Position numbers and translations under genes: made by a program
Notes under the pieces: generated by a model
Seen by the model: only the letters and a program-made list of their open reading frames with translations
What the model was told of the DNA's origin: nothing
The model's database searches: none
From: Aphodomonas sp964553125
Lineage (GTDB): Bacteria > Bacillota > Clostridia > Christensenellales > Aristaeellaceae
Reading direction: 5' to 3'
Assembly: GCA_964553125.1 (NCBI GenBank)
Contig: CAZKJW010000002.1
Span: 1-64,000, forward strand
DNA: 64,000 nt
Part shown: piece after piece, positions 14,645 through 24,780 of the stretch
Numbering within the stretch: position 1 is the first letter of the stretch
Layout: each line of letters opens with the position of its first letter

Positions 14645-16753
14645 TTGGCAACACCGGGGATGACTGTACGAAAGCGGCTGATTTGGCTTGCGGCGGTTGT
14701 CACGGTTCTTTTTTTGAGCGTGATTGTCCGCGTCGGCAAGCTGACGATTGTGGATGCGGAAACGCTGGTCAAGCGCGGACAGGCGCAGTGGACGCGCTCT
14801 GGCACGGTGACGGCGGAACGCGGCTCGATTCTTGATTCGACCGGCGGGACGCTGGCAAAGAACGCGACGGCGTATATTGTCTCGGCGTCGCCGAGAAACG
14901 TCCGGGATCCGGAAGCGCTGTGCGATTTGCTCTGCCCGCTGCTGAACATCGAACGGGAAACCGTGCTGACGAAGCTCAAAAACACGAGCTATGCCTCCGT
15001 CACGCTCAAACGGCAGGTGACGCGCGACACGGTGGATGCGATTCGTGATTTGCAGCGCGAAAACGCGCAGGCGCTCTCCGGCGTGACGTTCGAGCAGGAC
15101 AGCGTCCGGTTTTATCCCGGCGGCGCGTCGCTTTCGCATGTGTTGGGGCTTACGAATATCGACGGGCAGGGTCAGTCCGGCTTGGAACAGAAATACGACG
15201 CCTACCTTGCCGGGACGCCGGGACGCATCGTAACGGAAGTGGATGCAAAATCGCGCGCGCTGCCAAACGGCAAGAGCGAATACATTCCCGCCGCGCGCGG
15301 CGCGGATGTGCATCTGACAATTCATGGCAGCGTTCAGGCAATCTGCGAACGCGTCATGCGCGAATGTCTGGCGGTCAATCATGCAAAGCGCGTCATGGCG
15401 CTGGCCATGGAGCCGGACACGGGAAGAATTCTTGCCATGGCAATTCTGCCATCCATGGATTTGAACGACCCGCCGCGAAGCGATCTCGATTCCCTTCAGG
15501 ACGGAATGCGCGTTCAGGCGATTTCGGATGTGTATGAACCCGGCTCGACCTTCAAGGTGATCACGGCGGCTGCGGCGATTGATGCGGGCCTGACGAATCC
15601 GTCCGAGGGCTTTTACTGCTCGGGCAGCATCACTGTCGACGGCGACCGGATCCGCTGCTGGAAGAACTCGCACGGCTCGGAATCCATGCGCGAAGCGCTG
15701 ATGAATTCCTGCAATCCCGTGTTCACCGAGCTGGCGCTGCGCGTCGGAACGGACAGGCTGTATCAGTATTTCAGCGCGTTCGGGCTGGGGCGCAGGACGG
15801 GCGTTGATTTGCCGGGCGAGAGCGCGGGACTGCTCATTGCCCGCAAGTACGTGAAAAACGTGGATCTCGCGCGCATTGGCTTTGGCCAGAGCATTACGGT
15901 AACGCCGCTGCAAATGCTCAACGCGGTGTGCGCCGTCGTCAACGGCGGCAGCCTCATGCGGCCGTATCTTGTGGAGGACGTTGTGGCGGAGGACGGAACC
16001 GTTTTGCTGCATAACGATCCGCGAGTGGAAGCGCAACCCATTTCCAGCGAAACAAGCGCGGTGATGCGCGAGCTGATGGAAGCCGTTGTGGCGGAAGGCG
16101 GCGGGCGCAACGCGCAGGCGACGGGATATCGCGTCGGCGGGAAAACGGGCACGGCGCAGGTTTACAAAAACGGGCGCGTTTCGCATGACGTGCATATCGG
16201 GTCGTTTGTCGGGTTTGCACCGGCTGACGATCCGAAGATTGCGCTGCTTGTGATCGTTGATGAAGCGCAGGTGGCCGTCGATTACGGCGGAACAACGGCC
16301 GCGCCGTTCGCAGGGCAAATCCTTTCGGAAGCGCTTCAGGCAATGGGCGTTGAGCCGACGGAGGGCGAGGCGCGCGAGAAGGTCGCTGTGCCTGCGGTGA
16401 AGGGGCTTACGGTTTCGCAGGCCGCAAAGCGGCTCAAAGAGGCCGGACTGCGCTACGTGACGGACGGAGAAGACGCGTATGTGCTTGACCAGCTTCCCGC
16501 CGAGGGCGCGCAGGCATATCAGGACTCGATTGTTATGCTGTATGTGTCCGAGAATCCACCGCCTCAGGCGCAGGAATTTGTGGCCGTTCCGGATGTGACG
16601 GGCATGAGCATCGCCGAGGCGAACCGCCTTTTGACAGCAAGGCGACTTTCGCTTACAATAGACGGAACGGGACTTGCAAAGAAACAGACGCCCCAGGCAG
16701 GAGCTTTCGTATCTCCTGGCGAATCTATACAAGTCACGTTCAGCACGCGATAA
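14645..16753 (+). CDS. Class B penicillin-binding protein (FtsI/SpoVD type) with two PASTA domains
   Basis: Transpeptidase that cross-links septal or spore-cortex peptidoglycan with its SEDS partner FtsW. The 702 residues comprise one N-terminal membrane helix (about 10-30), a dimerisation domain (about 55-230), the transpeptidase domain with active-site STFK (about 301-304), SCN (about 356-358) and KTGTAQ (about 500-505), and two C-terminal PASTA repeats (about 578-637 and 642-702). Two PASTA domains are more than the single one of classical SpoVD. The start is TTG with a good GGGGAGGG site that can fold into a hairpin. Whether it acts in vegetative division or sporulation is not decidable here. 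Confidence 0.93.
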   Translation: MATPGMTVRKRLIWLAAVVTVLFLSVIVRVGKLTIVDAETLVKRGQAQWTRSGTVTAERGSILDSTGGTLAKNATAYIVSASPRNVRDPEALCDLLCPLLNIERETVLTKLKNTSYASVTLKRQVTRDTVDAIRDLQRENAQALSGVTFEQDSVRFYPGGASLSHVLGLTNIDGQGQSGLEQKYDAYLAGTPGRIVTEVDAKSRALPNGKSEYIPAARGADVHLTIHGSVQAICERVMRECLAVNHAKRVMALAMEPDTGRILAMAILPSMDLNDPPRSDLDSLQDGMRVQAISDVYEPGSTFKVITAAAAIDAGLTNPSEGFYCSGSITVDGDRIRCWKNSHGSESMREALMNSCNPVFTELALRVGTDRLYQYFSAFGLGRRTGVDLPGESAGLLIARKYVKNVDLARIGFGQSITVTPLQMLNAVCAVVNGGSLMRPYLVEDVVAEDGTVLLHNDPRVEAQPISSETSAVMRELMEAVVAEGGGRNAQATGYRVGGKTGTAQVYKNGRVSHDVHIGSFVGFAPADDPKIALLVIVDEAQVAVDYGGTTAAPFAGQILSEALQAMGVEPTEGEAREKVAVPAVKGLTVSQAAKRLKEAGLRYVTDGEDAYVLDQLPAEGAQAYQDSIVMLYVSENPPPQAQEFVAVPDVTGMSIAEANRLLTARRLSLTIDGTGLAKKQTPQAGAFVSPGESIQVTFSTR

Positions 16754-16809
16754 AGACACGCATACATTTCGCGGCGCGCAAGCGCCCTTGAAATTTGGGA
16801 GGACACGTC

Positions 16810-18294
16810 ATGAAACTTCGTGAATTGGCAGGCGCCGCTCCGAACCTGATCGGCATCTCCGGCGATGGAGAGACGGAGGTTCGCGCGCTTTGCGCGGATA
16901 CCAGGAGAACGGCCGATCTGCGGGGCAGCCTGTTTTTCTGCATTTCCGGTGCAAACTTTGACGGCAATAAGTTCGCGCGCATCGCCAAGGAGGGCGGCGC
17001 GGTCGCGCTGGCCGTGGAACGTCTTCTGCCGGATATTGATATGCCGCAGGTGCAGGTACATAACATTCGCGTCGCCATGGCGTATATTGCGGCCGCGTTT
17101 TACGGCAACCCTGCAAAGTCCATGCGCATGTTTGCCGTGACCGGAACGAAGGGCAAAACGACCACGACGTATCTGGTCAAGACCATTCTGGAGAAGATAG
17201 GCCTGAAGGCGGGGCTGATCGGAACCATTGGCAATATGATCGGAGAAAAGGTGCTCAAGTCCACGCTCACAACGCCCGACCCGCTTGATTTGCATCAGGT
17301 GCTGGCCGAAATGCGCGACGAGGGCGTGCAGGCCGTGATCATGGAAGCGTCCGCGCACGCGATGGACATGCATCGTCTGGACGGAATTCTGTTTGAAGGC
17401 GTGGCGTTTACCAACCTCTCGCAGGATCATCTCGATTATTTCCACACCATGGAAAACTATGCGGAGGCAAAGAAAAAGCTCTTTGCGCCCGAGCACACGA
17501 AGAACTGCGCGTTCAATGCGGACGACGACGTTACGCCCTTCATGATGGACGGCGTCACGCTGCCGTATGTCACCTTCGGAATCAGCGCCGACTGCGATAT
17601 TTTTGCGCGCGATATTGAAATCGCAGAGGAGGGCGTCTCCTTCCAGATGCGTCTGCGCGGCGGGCTGGAAACGCCTGTCAGCCTGAAGATGACGGGCATG
17701 TTCAATGTGTATAACGCCATGACGGCGGCGGCGCTGGGCATGATTGCGGGCGCGACGATGGATGAAATCCGCGACGGTCTTGAAGCCGTGCGCTCGGTGC
17801 CGGGACGTGCGGAAATGCTCGATACGGATACGCCGTACAAAGTGATTCTGGACTATTCCCATGCGCCGGCGGCGCTGGAAAACATTCTCAGCATGGTGCG
17901 TGAGTTTGCCAGAAACCGCGTGATCGCGCTGTTCGGATGCGGCGGCGACCGCGACCGGGAAAAGCGTCCGATCATGGGCGCAATCGGCGGACGCATGGCG
18001 GATTTCTGCATTCTCACCAGCGACAACGCGCGCAGCGAGGATCCGTATGCGATTCTTGAAATGGTTGAGGAGGGCATTCGCCCGACCGGCGGCGCGTATT
18101 GCGTCATTGAAAACCGCCGCGACGCTATTCGCAAGGCGCTTGAAATGGCGCAGCCCGGCGACGTCGTCGTGTTGGCCGGCAAGGGGCATGAGACGTATCA
18201 GGAAGTCAAGGGCGTGAAGCGCCCGTTTGACGAGAAGAAGATCGTTTTCGAGCTGCTCGGCGAAATGAAGAGGGAACAAAAGACGGAGGAATAA
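16810..18294 (+). CDS. murE: UDP-MurNAc-L-Ala-D-Glu ligase MurE (probably meso-DAP adding)
   Basis: Adds the third residue to the peptidoglycan stem peptide in the cytosol. The 494 residues show the Mur ligase ATP site TGTKGKTTTT (about 112-121), the HAMDMHR segment, SHAPAALEN and the C-terminal TSDNARSEDP block. The DNxR pattern with Arg is that of meso-diaminopimelate-specific enzymes; the usual Pro is Ala here, so specificity is likely but not certain. The ATG at 16810 has a GGGAGG site. It is followed by mraY after three bases. Confidence 0.95.
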   Translation: MKLRELAGAAPNLIGISGDGETEVRALCADTRRTADLRGSLFFCISGANFDGNKFARIAKEGGAVALAVERLLPDIDMPQVQVHNIRVAMAYIAAAFYGNPAKSMRMFAVTGTKGKTTTTYLVKTILEKIGLKAGLIGTIGNMIGEKVLKSTLTTPDPLDLHQVLAEMRDEGVQAVIMEASAHAMDMHRLDGILFEGVAFTNLSQDHLDYFHTMENYAEAKKKLFAPEHTKNCAFNADDDVTPFMMDGVTLPYVTFGISADCDIFARDIEIAEEGVSFQMRLRGGLETPVSLKMTGMFNVYNAMTAAALGMIAGATMDEIRDGLEAVRSVPGRAEMLDTDTPYKVILDYSHAPAALENILSMVREFARNRVIALFGCGGDRDREKRPIMGAIGGRMADFCILTSDNARSEDPYAILEMVEEGIRPTGGAYCVIENRRDAIRKALEMAQPGDVVVLAGKGHETYQEVKGVKRPFDEKKIVFELLGEMKREQKTEE

Positions 18295-18297
18295 GCC

Positions 18298-19305
18298 ATG
18301 CAAAGGATGGTATGGGCCGTACTGATCGGCTTTGCGGCGGCGCTGGCCGTAGGACCGTGGGCGATTCGCGAACTTCGCAAGTTGAAGGCGGGGCAGAACA
18401 TTTACGAGCTCGCCCCGGAATCGCATAAATCCAAGCAGGGAACGCCGACGATGGGCGGCCTTGCGTTTGCGGCGCTTTCGATTGTGATCGGCTTCGCGCT
18501 GCGCACCGGTTCCTTCGATGTGAAAACGGATATGGCGTTTGCGCTGGCTGTGTTTGCGGTGCTGAATCTGCTGATTGGCTTCACGGACGATTTCACCAAA
18601 CTGCGGATGAAGCACAATCAGGGCCTGACCGAAAAACAGAAGCTGGCGGTGCAGTTCGTTGTGGCCGCGCTTTTCTCGGTTTACTGCTACCTGCATCCCT
18701 GCGTCGGTTCGACGATCTATATCCCGTTTTTCCATACGCAGTGGGATATGGGCTGGTTCTACATTCCGGCGATGATGTTCGTGATTATCTGCACCACGAA
18801 CGGCTGCAACCTGCTTGACGGGCTGGACGGACTGTGCGGCGGCGTTTCAAGCGTGGGCATGGCGACGTTCGCAGTGCTTTCGCTGCTGTTTGCCTATGCC
18901 GCGCAGAGCGCGGCTGAGCAGACGATGCTGCTGAACATGGGCGTGCTGTGCGCTGCGCTGTGCGGGTCGCTGCTTGGATATCTCCGCTTCAACCTTCATC
19001 CGGCGCAGGTGATGATGGGCGATACCGGCTCGATGTTCCTCGGCGGCATGTGCGCGGGCGCGGCGATGCTGCTGCGGCAGCCGCTGCTGATCCTGCTGAT
19101 CGGCGGTGCGTATGCGGTCAGCCTGCTGTCCGTGCTGATGCAGAGAATCTACTTCAAGGCGACGCACGGAAAGCGCATCTTCAAGATGTCGCCGCTGCAC
19201 CATCATTTTGAACTGTGCGGCGTTCCGGAAACGCGCATCGTATCGATGTATGTGATCGCTTCGGTGCTGCTGTGCCTGCTGGCGCTTCTGGGCGTGCAGG
19301 CGTAA
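18298..19305 (+). CDS. mraY: Phospho-N-acetylmuramoyl-pentapeptide transferase
   Basis: Integral membrane enzyme that transfers phospho-MurNAc-pentapeptide to undecaprenyl phosphate, making lipid I. The 335-residue protein has about ten hydrophobic helices and the catalytic signatures TPTMGG (about 42-47), DDFTKLRMKHNQGLTEKQK (about 98-116), NGCNLLDGLDGL (about 162-173) and SPLHHHFEL (about 298-306). Its ribosome-binding site GGAGG lies in the end of murE, so the two are coupled. Confidence 0.97.
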   Translation: MQRMVWAVLIGFAAALAVGPWAIRELRKLKAGQNIYELAPESHKSKQGTPTMGGLAFAALSIVIGFALRTGSFDVKTDMAFALAVFAVLNLLIGFTDDFTKLRMKHNQGLTEKQKLAVQFVVAALFSVYCYLHPCVGSTIYIPFFHTQWDMGWFYIPAMMFVIICTTNGCNLLDGLDGLCGGVSSVGMATFAVLSLLFAYAAQSAAEQTMLLNMGVLCAALCGSLLGYLRFNLHPAQVMMGDTGSMFLGGMCAGAAMLLRQPLLILLIGGAYAVSLLSVLMQRIYFKATHGKRIFKMSPLHHHFELCGVPETRIVSMYVIASVLLCLLALLGVQA

Positions 19306-19351
19306 TAAGCGGCGAACAAAAAATCTTTTCAAATGATTACAGGAGGACAGA

Positions 19352-20701
19352 ATGGACGAGAGCCTGAAGAACAAAAGAATTCTGGTTGTCGGCATGGCGC
19401 GCAGCGGTCTGGCCGCGGCGAAGCTGCTCTGTCAGCTTGGCGCTGCCCCTGTGCTCAGCGATAACAAGACGGAAATTGCGGGCGTTGACGAGCTGGTGAA
19501 GCTCGGCTGCACCGCGCGGCTGGGCGAGCCGGCGGAAACGCTGGTAGAAGGGTGCGATGCAGTAATCGTAAGCCCTGCCGTGTGGTATAATGCGCCGGTC
19601 ATTCTCAAGGCGCAGGAGCTGGGCGTGCCCGTCATGAGCGAGCTGGATTTCGGCTTCCTGCACTGCGCGGGCAATAAATATGCCGTTTCCGGCACGAACG
19701 GAAAGACCACCACCGTGACGCTCGTGGCAGAGATGCTGAAAAATGCGGGACGCAATGCGTTTACGGCGGGCAATATCGGTATTCCGGTTTCGCATGTGGC
19801 GATGGAAGCGCGTCCGGGCGATGATATCGTGGTTGAGGTTTCGAGCTTCCAGATGGAGATGACGAGCGCATTCCATCCGCGCGGAGCGATTCTCACAAAC
19901 CTCACGCCGGATCATCTCAACCGCCACGGCACCATGGAGGTCTATGGCGCGCTCAAGGCGCGTATGGTTTCCAAAATGGATGCGAGCGATTTCTTCGTCT
20001 ATAACGCCGACGATCCATTCTGCGTGCAGACGGCCGAAGCCTGCAAGGCGCGCAAGGCGCCCTTCTCGCGCACGCAGAAGCTCAAGAACGGTGCGTACGT
20101 GCAGGATGGACAGGTGATCGTCGGAGGAAAGGCGCTTTGCGCCGTTGAAGAAATCCGTATCCCTGGCCCGCACAATCTGGAAAACGCGTTGGCTGCATCC
20201 GCGCTGGCGGCCGAAGCGGGCGTGCCGCTTGCGGTGATCCGCCATACGCTGCGGACGTTTGCCGGCGTGGAGCACCGGATGGAGTTCACGCGCGAGCTGG
20301 ACGGCGTGCGCTGGGTGAACGACAGCAAGGGCACGAACCCTGAAGCGACGATGCGCGGCGTCGAGGGCATGACGGCGCCGACCGTGCTGATTCTCGGCGG
20401 AAGCGAAAAGGGTACGCCGTTTGACACGCTGGCACGGACGATCTGCGCGAACCCGAATATCCGCGAAGTGGTGACCATCGGCGCAACGGCGGAGAAAATC
20501 GAGAAGGCGCTTCGCGCCGAAGGCTTTGAAAATATCACGGCCTGCGGAACGGATTTTGAACACGCCGTTCAGACCTGCCGGAAGATTGCGCAGCCGGGGT
20601 GGACGGTGCTGTTCTCGCCCGCTTGCGCGAGCTTTGATATGTTCAGCGACTATGAGGCGCGCGGGCGCATTTTCAAGGAGATCGTGAACGGACTGAAATA
20701 A
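19352..20701 (+). CDS. murD: UDP-N-acetylmuramoylalanine--D-glutamate ligase
   Basis: Adds D-glutamate to UDP-MurNAc-L-Ala. The 449 residues have an N-terminal Rossmann-like domain (ILVVGMARSGLAAAKLL), the ATP site SGTNGKTTTV (about 111-120), NLTPDHLNRHGTME (about 185-198), HRMEF (about 308-312) and DSKGTNPEAT (about 325-334). An AGGAGGA site precedes the ATG. A 46-base spacer separates it from mraY and a 13-base spacer from ftsW. Confidence 0.97.
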   Translation: MDESLKNKRILVVGMARSGLAAAKLLCQLGAAPVLSDNKTEIAGVDELVKLGCTARLGEPAETLVEGCDAVIVSPAVWYNAPVILKAQELGVPVMSELDFGFLHCAGNKYAVSGTNGKTTTVTLVAEMLKNAGRNAFTAGNIGIPVSHVAMEARPGDDIVVEVSSFQMEMTSAFHPRGAILTNLTPDHLNRHGTMEVYGALKARMVSKMDASDFFVYNADDPFCVQTAEACKARKAPFSRTQKLKNGAYVQDGQVIVGGKALCAVEEIRIPGPHNLENALAASALAAEAGVPLAVIRHTLRTFAGVEHRMEFTRELDGVRWVNDSKGTNPEATMRGVEGMTAPTVLILGGSEKGTPFDTLARTICANPNIREVVTIGATAEKIEKALRAEGFENITACGTDFEHAVQTCRKIAQPGWTVLFSPACASFDMFSDYEARGRIFKEIVNGLK

Positions 20702-20714
20702 TCGGGAGAAAACG

Positions 20715-21863
20715 ATGAGCACAGCCTTGTCTTTTCACAAAAGCAGCAAGGCACAAAAGAGAACCGGCGGGCGCATTGATATGCGCGTGCTGGTTCTTTT
20801 GATTTTGCTGCTGATGACGGGGCTGGTGTGCCTGTTCAGCGCAAGCTACTATAACTTTCAGGACTCGGGCGACGCGTTTGCAAAGGTGCGCCAGCAGCTG
20901 GCCGGCATTGCGCTGGGAACGGTTGCAATGGCGGTGCTGTGCCGGGTGGACTATCATCTGTTCAAAAGGCCGGCCGTCGTGCTGTTACTGCTTGCGCTCA
21001 GCGCGCTGCTGCTGACGCTTGTGTGCATTCCCGGAATCGGCGTGCTGGCGAATGGCTCGCGGCGGTGGCTGCGGGTGGGCGGGCTGAGCTTTCAGCCGTC
21101 GGAGCTGGCGAAGTTTGCGATGGTGATTTTCATGGCCGGCGCGCTGGACAACAAGGGAAACCGCATTCGGAAGTTCTGGCATTTAACGCCGCCGCTTGTT
21201 GTGCCGGGCGCAATGTTCCTGCTGATTTTGCAGCAGCCGAATCTCTCCACGGCGGGGAGCATTCTGATTGTCGCATTTGTGATGGTTGCGGTTGCAGGCG
21301 CGCGAGCGGCGCATCTGACGCTGATGGGCGCGGCAGGGGTTGCGCTCGGCGCGTTCTATGCGTGGAGCGAACCGTACCGGCGGGAAAGGCTGCTGTCCTT
21401 CCGCGACCCGTTCAAACTGATGAGCGACGAGGGGTATCAGCTGTCGCAGTCGCTCATTGCGATTGGTTCGGGCGGGCTGTTCGGCATGGGGCTTGGGCAG
21501 GGCCGACAGAAGACGGCATACCTGCCCTACCCGGAATCGGATTTCATCTTTGCATCGATTGCAGAGGACTTCGGGCTGCTGGGCTGCATCGCTGTGATTG
21601 CGCTGTTTGTGCTGTTCTTTTATGCGGGCATCCGCGTTGCGCTGCGCTGCCCGGACAGATTCGGATGCCTTTTGGCGGCCGGAATTACGGCGATGATTGG
21701 CGTGCAGGCGTTTCTGAATATGGGCGTCGTTGTCGGGCTGCTGCCGACAACCGGCTTGCCGCTGCCTTTTTTCAGCGCGGGCGGAACGTCGGTGAGCATT
21801 TTTATGGCGGCCGTCGGCGTGCTTTTGAATGTTTCGCGTTACGATGAGATGCGGGTGAGATGA
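20715..21863 (+). CDS. ftsW: SEDS-family peptidoglycan glycosyltransferase FtsW
   Basis: Polytopic glycosyltransferase that polymerises lipid II at the septum with the class B PBP. The 382 residues contain about ten membrane helices and SEDS signatures: GSRRWLRVGGLSFQPSELAK (about 112-131), YRRERLLSFRDPF in the large extracellular loop, SQSLIAIGSGGLFGMGLGQG, the ESDFIFASIAEDFG motif and a C-terminal PTTGLPLPFFSAGGTS. It is the last gene of this dcw block; murG, murC, ftsQ and ftsZ are not in the window. Confidence 0.95.
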   Translation: MSTALSFHKSSKAQKRTGGRIDMRVLVLLILLLMTGLVCLFSASYYNFQDSGDAFAKVRQQLAGIALGTVAMAVLCRVDYHLFKRPAVVLLLLALSALLLTLVCIPGIGVLANGSRRWLRVGGLSFQPSELAKFAMVIFMAGALDNKGNRIRKFWHLTPPLVVPGAMFLLILQQPNLSTAGSILIVAFVMVAVAGARAAHLTLMGAAGVALGAFYAWSEPYRRERLLSFRDPFKLMSDEGYQLSQSLIAIGSGGLFGMGLGQGRQKTAYLPYPESDFIFASIAEDFGLLGCIAVIALFVLFFYAGIRVALRCPDRFGCLLAAGITAMIGVQAFLNMGVVVGLLPTTGLPLPFFSAGGTSVSIFMAAVGVLLNVSRYDEMRVR

Positions 21864-22084
21864 TGGGAAATGCTTTCTGTAGAACTGGCTTTGGGAGATG
21901 AGAAGGGTTCTGCGCGCTGGATTCATCAGGCGCTTTGCGCCGATGAAAGCCGGTTCTGCTGCGGCGTCGTCTTTGCTTCCGTCTGGAGGGAATAAAAACG
22001 AAATTGTTTTGAATTTGGCCACATTTAACTCACAATTATGGCGTATTGTAGTGGTTGTGAATTCCGCGAGAGGAGCAGAAGAAA

Positions 22085-24698
22085 ATGAGTGAAAAGAGCT
22101 TTACGCGTATAACGTGCATTGCATTGGCGCTTGCTGTTTGCGTTTCGTGCGCGATGATGTTTTCGCAGGGCAGCGCGTCGGGCGTGGCCTTTGAATATGA
22201 AGACGCGCTGTTTGACCGCGATAGCCTGATGACGGTCGAGATCGAACTGCCGCAGGAGGACTGGGACGGGCTTATTGAAAACGCGCGCGCCGAAGAATAT
22301 GTTTCGGCAGACATAACGATTAACGGACAGAAACTCCAGAGCGTGGGCATCCGCTGCAAGGGCAATTCGAGCCTGACGCGGGTGGGCGATACGAACCGCT
22401 ATAGCTTTAAGGTGAAGTTCGATAAATATATCAGCGGCCAGACGATGCTGGGGCTGGACAAGATCGTTTTCAACAACACGCAGTCCGATGCGACGTGGAT
22501 GAAGGAATATCTGGCCTATTACACCATGCAGCTGGTGGGCGTGGATGTTCCGCTGTACGCGTTTGCAAAGATTTACGTGAACGGAGAGTTCTGGGGCTTG
22601 TATCTGGCGGTGGAGGTGTTGGAGCAGTCCTATACAGAAAGGAATTTCGGCAGAAACTACGGCAATCTCTATAAGGTCGAAAGCATGGATATGGGCGGAG
22701 GCAAAGGCGGCGGAAAGGAAATGCCGCAAGCGCCGCAGGGCGGCTTTGAACAGCCGGATTTTCCGGCGGGGTTTTCTTCTGGCGAGGCGCCGGAAGCGCC
22801 GTTTGATATGCCGCAAATGCCGGAGCTTTCAGAAAAGATTGAGCAAATCAAAAACGCAATGGGCGATGAGTTCGACGAACTGTTCTCCGGCGGAGATGAA
22901 ATGCCGGACATTTCAGAAACGATTGAAAAAGTAAAGGAGAAGATGGGCGGCGATTTTGGAGACGCATTCGGCGGAAGGTTTGGCGGCGGAGACGGCTCGG
23001 ACCTTGTGTATACGGATGATTCGACGGAAAGCTATTCCGCAATTTTTGACAAGACGATTTTTAAGACCACCAAGGAAGCGGACAAAAAGCGCGTGATCGC
23101 GGCGCTGCGCGGCATATCGTCGGAGGAAGAAAACGATATTTCGGAGTACGTCATGGTCGATGAGATGCTGCGCTATATTGCCGGCAATGCGGCCGTTGGA
23201 AACGGCGACGGCTACTTCGGAAGCATGATGCACAACTATTACCTTTATGAAAAGGATGGTAAAATCACCATGCTGCCGTGGGACTATAACTTAGCCTTCG
23301 GCGGGTTTGGCGAGAGTGCGTCGAAGCTGATCAATCTGGATATCGATGCGCCGTACACCAGCGGAAGCGGTGAGAGCAGGCCGATTATCGCGCGGCTGCT
23401 GGAGAATGAAACGTATCTGGAGACGTATCATGCGTATATCCGGCAGATTGGAGAGTTCTACGTGAACGACGCGGCGGCGCTGATCGATCGGCTGGATGCG
23501 CTGATCGGCGAATGGGTGGAAATCGATCCGACGAAGGAGTATACGTATGAGGAGTATACGGCGGCGTTGCCGCATTTGAAGGAATATCTCCGGCTGCGTG
23601 GGCAGAGTATGCTCAACCAGCTGGAAGGCAACGACGAGCCGATTGATACGGGCAGCCTGTCGCTTTCGGCACTGGGAAGCAACAATGGATTCGGGCGTGG
23701 CGGCGACGATGAGCACCGCTCGGAGCGAAAGGGTATAGGCCATGAGATGAGCGATGCCGGACAGAACGCGCTGCAAAGCATGGAAGCCGGTAACGGCGCG
23801 CCGGACAAAGCCCCTGCAATACCGCAGGGCATGGGCGTTCCGACCGGCGAGACGGTGCAGGAACCGAACGCGGAAAAGCCGCTGGCAGAAATCGCAGAGC
23901 GACCGGCTGGAGATAAGCCACAGCCGCCGGAAGGAACCGTACAGGGCGGAAATGCGAGCGAAACCGCCCCAAAGGATAGCGCGGATGTCCCTGCAATGCC
24001 GCAGGACATGAACATTCTGACAGGCGAGACGGTGCAGAAACCGGATGCGGAAAATCCGATGCAGTTGGCAGAAAACGCAGAGCGACCGGCTGGAGATAAG
24101 CCACAGCCGCCGGAAGGAACCGTACAGGGCNNNNNNNNNNNNNNNNNNNNNNNNNNNNNNNNNNNNNNNNNNNNNNNNNNNNNNNNNNNNNNNNNNNNNN
24201 NNNNNNNNNNNNNNNNNNNNNNNNNNNNNNGGAGATAAGCCACAGCCGCCGGAAGGAACCGTACAGGGCGGAAATGCGAGCGAAAACGCCCCGAAGGAAA
24301 GTGCGGATGTCCCTGCAATGCCGCAGGGCAGGAGCATTCCGACAGGCGAGACAGCACAGAAACCGGATGCGGAAAATCCGATGCAGCTGGCAGCAACCGC
24401 AGAGCGACCGAATGGAGATAAGCAGCAGCCGCCGGAAGAAACTGCACAGGGCGGAAATGCGAGCGAAAACGCCCCGAAGGAAAGCGAAGGCGCGCCTGTA
24501 ATTTCCGCGCAGGGCGCGGATGAAAACAGCGGCCGCAGGGAATGGCAGCGCGGCGGGATGCAGGAGTTCGGCGGGTTTCCGCAGGGGGAACAAAAGGCAA
24601 AGAGCAGCCCTGCCATGTGGTGGGTGATCGGGTCGGCGGCGCTGCTGCTTGCGGCACTGATCTTTGCAAAATTCTATCCGTTCAGAAAACGCATGTGA
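22085..24698 (+). CDS. Membrane-anchored CotH kinase family protein with Pro-rich tandem repeats (interrupted by assembly gap)
   Basis: CotH proteins are secreted or spore-coat protein kinases. Here a signal-like hydrophobic segment (about 8-30) is followed by the CotH domain (about 45-430) with GIRCKGNSS, YSFKVKFDKY, NGEFWGLYLAVE and the metal-site MLPWDYNLAFGGF near residue 395. An acidic Gly/Met-rich insert (about 200-310) splits the domain. After residue 579 comes a repeat region of 59-61-residue units, then a C-terminal membrane helix and RKRM tail. Bases 24131-24230 are N; the frame resumes after the gap in a different register only because the N run has an arbitrary length. A GAGGAG site precedes the ATG. 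Confidence 0.88.
23822..24503 (+). repeat. Coding tandem repeat, about 177-183 bp units, in the CotH gene
   Basis: Units of 59-61 residues follow each other: 23822-23998, 23999-24130 (cut by the gap), the end of another unit at 24231-24320, and 24321-24503. Each carries PTGETxQKPxAENP, AERPxGDKPQPPEGT and GGNASExAPKxSA, with high DNA identity. The composition suggests an unstructured stalk between kinase and membrane anchor. Confidence 0.92.
24131..24230. other. Assembly gap (100 N) inside the repeat
   Basis: Exactly 100 N, a placeholder. Repeat phase predicts a true missing length of about 144 bases plus a multiple of about 183, which would also keep the reading frame open. Confidence 0.95.
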
Positions 24699-24780
24699 AA
24701 TTGGCTTGTAAACATTTCCCAGATGTGCTATGCTTGCATGGCTTGTCCGGGAAGTTTTTCTTTGGAGAGAAGATGCAGAA

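Noticed and set aside
24045..24698. Separate gene after the N gap in a different frame
   Set aside because: Its sequence continues the CotH repeat units and membrane tail; the frame change is explained by the arbitrary 100-N length.
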